Source of the DNA: Daphnia carinata
Taxonomy: Eukaryota > Arthropoda > Branchiopoda > Diplostraca > Daphniidae
DNA: 64,000 nucleotides
Reading direction: 5' to 3'
Assembly: GCF_022539665.2 (NCBI RefSeq)
Contig: NC_081340.1
Span: forward strand, 8,183,357-8,247,356
Shown: positions 62,039 to 64,000 of the stretch, in pieces
Layout: each line of letters begins with the position of its first letter
Numbering within the stretch: position 1 is the first letter of the stretch
Position numbers and translations under genes: made by a program
The notes under the pieces: generated by a model
The model's input: only the letters and a program-made list of their open reading frames with translations
Databases searched by the model: none
What the model was told of the DNA's origin: nothing

Positions 62039-64000
62039 CTCGACATCGGCTTTTATTGTTCATCTATAATAAGACAGTAAAACACCATTAGGCATAAAAA
62101 CTCTTTATTCATATATATATTTCATACCTTACATGATTCGTGAGTTGATTGCTAGCATATTCTTCTGACAGAAGCTTCGGAAGAGACATTTACGATTTTC
62201 CTTTACGCTCACCATGGATGCTGGTAGTCTAGACATTTAAAGTTAAGACACTTTGCCCAATTCCAACAGTTTTGATTATTACTTGTAAGTTGTTATTGCA
62301 CGAGAATGCAGCGACGAAATCCGCCGTCTTTGCTGTCGACAAAAACGATAGTCTTGGCATCACCGAGATCTTGTAAAACTTCGATCAGCTTAGCTCTCTT
62401 ATCTCTTTTCGAGCACTAAAAAAAAAACAATTGTTCAACATCCGGATTGGTGCCACCGACAATGCCTGTTGTGACGAATATGTAGTCTTCCACGTACGTC
62501 GCAGCCAGCGCTTGTACGTCATCTGGGAACGTAGCTGAAAACATACAAACACGACGGATTCCCTACAGAGAAACAAATAGTATTACATCAGTCAAATTTC
62601 ATACTCAAAAGCCATCGAGGACATACTTTCGGATGCATCGTTGGATGATTGACAATTGTTTCAACATTGGGACCGAAACCCATATCAAGCATTCGATCAG
62701 CTTCGTCCAAAATTTAAAACCTGACTCCCGAGAAGCCAAATACTTCACGGTCGAGAAAATCCTTGAATCGCCCCGCGCTCGCGACAAAAATATTGCACCC
62801 AGCTTGAAGATTTGACCGCTGATAGCTCGTGAAAGTTCCTCCATATATAATCACAGACTTTAAAACCGAACTGTAGGAGAATTTACACGCCTCGCGATGA
62901 ATTTGAATGGCCAATTCACGAGTGGGTGCGACAATTACAACTTCTGGCTTTTGCCTCATGGCATGAGACGCACCAGCAGCGCCTTGTTCTAACAATATGT
63001 TCATAACCGGTACCAAGTACGCCGCCTGCATGAAAAAATGTAAAATTTTAGATGACTTAATCAACGAATATCACGAAGGGTTTGTTGAGTATCTTAGATG
63101 CAATTGGACCTTTTAGTAGTCGCAATAACCGGCGTGCCCACTCAAAATTACTTTTACTTCAACTTACCCAGTTCATACCGACCCATTCGAATCAATTCAG
63201 TTCGAGGGCATCAAGGTTTCAAAATTACACAGCGATAATTAATTGGAGTGCCGTTTCGCCGGAGCCCGTGACGGCACAAGCAATTAAACCTCTTTTGGCA
63301 AGAATAACTACAACTGAAGCTTTCTGAACAGGTGTTGGTTTTATGTAGCCAGAATTCTTAATGTTTTGAAGTAGTAGTTGGTACAGGCCGGCTTCTCCGA
63401 ATGATGTTCTGTATTAAGGTACATCTTTTTCTGTAATCTAAAGCAAACCCAATAGATAAGTTTTAAAAAATATAGTTTCGAGAAATGGCTTACATGGAGG
63501 ACAACTTTATCAATATGGTTAAAGCATTCCCATACAGACGATGCCCTTAAACAGTTTCTTTTCATCGCATGTCACAGCTTCTGGAATGTATTGCTCATGT
63601 GGCTTTCCATCTTCCGTCAATTCACTGAAGAGATTCGGGCAGCCTTTCGAGGTGTGGTCAGCTTCATTACACTAGGAGCAAAACAATGAACACTGGAACA
63701 TAAAATATTTTTGTGAAGCTATAATTGATGTTTACATAGTAACAGTTGCTGCTACCAATGCTTCCTCCTTGAGGAAAATCCCTTGCTACATTGCCCTCTT
63801 CTTCGTTATAAATGAGCACTAAAAATGATGTTTTTTTTTGTTTTTTGTTTATCTCATGGCAGGTGCGACTTCCACCACCGCCGCAACCCTCTTGTGGACA
63901 ATCCTTCGAGAAATGTCCCCCTTCCCCATACTATAAAAAGCACCAAGAAGTTAAGTTCGAACACATGTTTCGATATTTTCATCTTATTTTGTGACGTCAA
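61790..64000 (-). pseudogene. Decayed vasa-like DEAD-box helicase, right copy
   Basis: Mirror of the left copy with the same lesions: TGSGETA in motif I, the stop before the DEAD box (about 62713), and no motifs V or VI. The 116-codon frame 62714-63064 holding APTRELAIQIH is identical to 56530-56880. The zinc-knuckle end runs to the window edge, so the 5' part is cut. Confidence 0.8.

Larger units (their letters stand above)
60121..64000 (-). repeat. Right arm of the giant inverted repeat (runs off the window)
   Basis: Reverse complement of 55595-59475, continuing to the last base of the window, so the true arm length is at least 3.88 kb. The order of elements is mirrored. The near-total identity points to recent duplication, ongoing gene conversion, or an assembly artefact. 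Confidence 0.95.

Noticed and set aside
1-64000. CRISPR arrays, prophage, bacterial operons
   Set aside because: No regularly spaced repeats or prokaryotic gene organisation; the window is eukaryotic with spliceosomal introns.

Overview
The window is nuclear DNA from an arthropod, most likely a branchiopod crustacean such as Daphnia (inference). Genes are split by many short GT-AG introns. Products match animal families: Spire, HD-PTP/Myopic, MGAT1, a multisubstrate deoxynucleoside kinase of the insect dNK type, a GH13 insect-type maltase and a peritrophin-like cuticle protein. No bacterial operons, CRISPR arrays or rRNA genes were seen.

Region 1-25 kb is a low-complexity landscape with dozens of poly(A/T) runs plus GT, GAA and TAC repeats. 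It holds the 3' part of a secreted Val/Pro-rich repeat protein (+) and one large gene, the actin nucleator spire (14 coding exons over 15.5 kb, +). Region 25.5-54.7 kb is gene-dense: TatD-type nuclease (-), GH13 alpha-glucosidase (+), deoxynucleoside kinase (-), HD-PTP/myopic (+, divergent from the kinase), OTUD6B deubiquitinase (+), then a 4 kb gap, a one-domain chitin-binding protein with a TATA box (+), proteasome PSMB4 (+) converging on MGAT1 (-), and a tight head-to-tail row of three small genes on +: CEBPZOS-like, UQCC3-like and tubulin cofactor C. Every multi-exon model was joined by hand and checked for reading-frame continuity across each intron.

Region 55.5-64 kb is the most unusual part: a very large, near-perfect inverted repeat (each arm at least 3.9 kb, cut by the window end) around a spacer of about 0.65 kb. 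Paired coordinates sum to about 119,595 throughout. Each arm carries the same decayed vasa-like DEAD-box helicase gene (shared stop codons, Walker-A Lys changed to Glu, C-terminal motifs missing), an intact Lys/Arg/Glu-rich tail ORF, and a GC-rich block rich in hairpins. The spacer holds three tRNA-like sequences.

The genes are mostly unrelated housekeeping or developmental functions and do not form one pathway. Links worth noting are the divergent pairs (dNK/HD-PTP, MGAT1/CEBPZOS), the convergent pair PSMB4/MGAT1, and two tiny probable mitochondrial proteins only 12 nt apart that look like parts of one polycistronic message.
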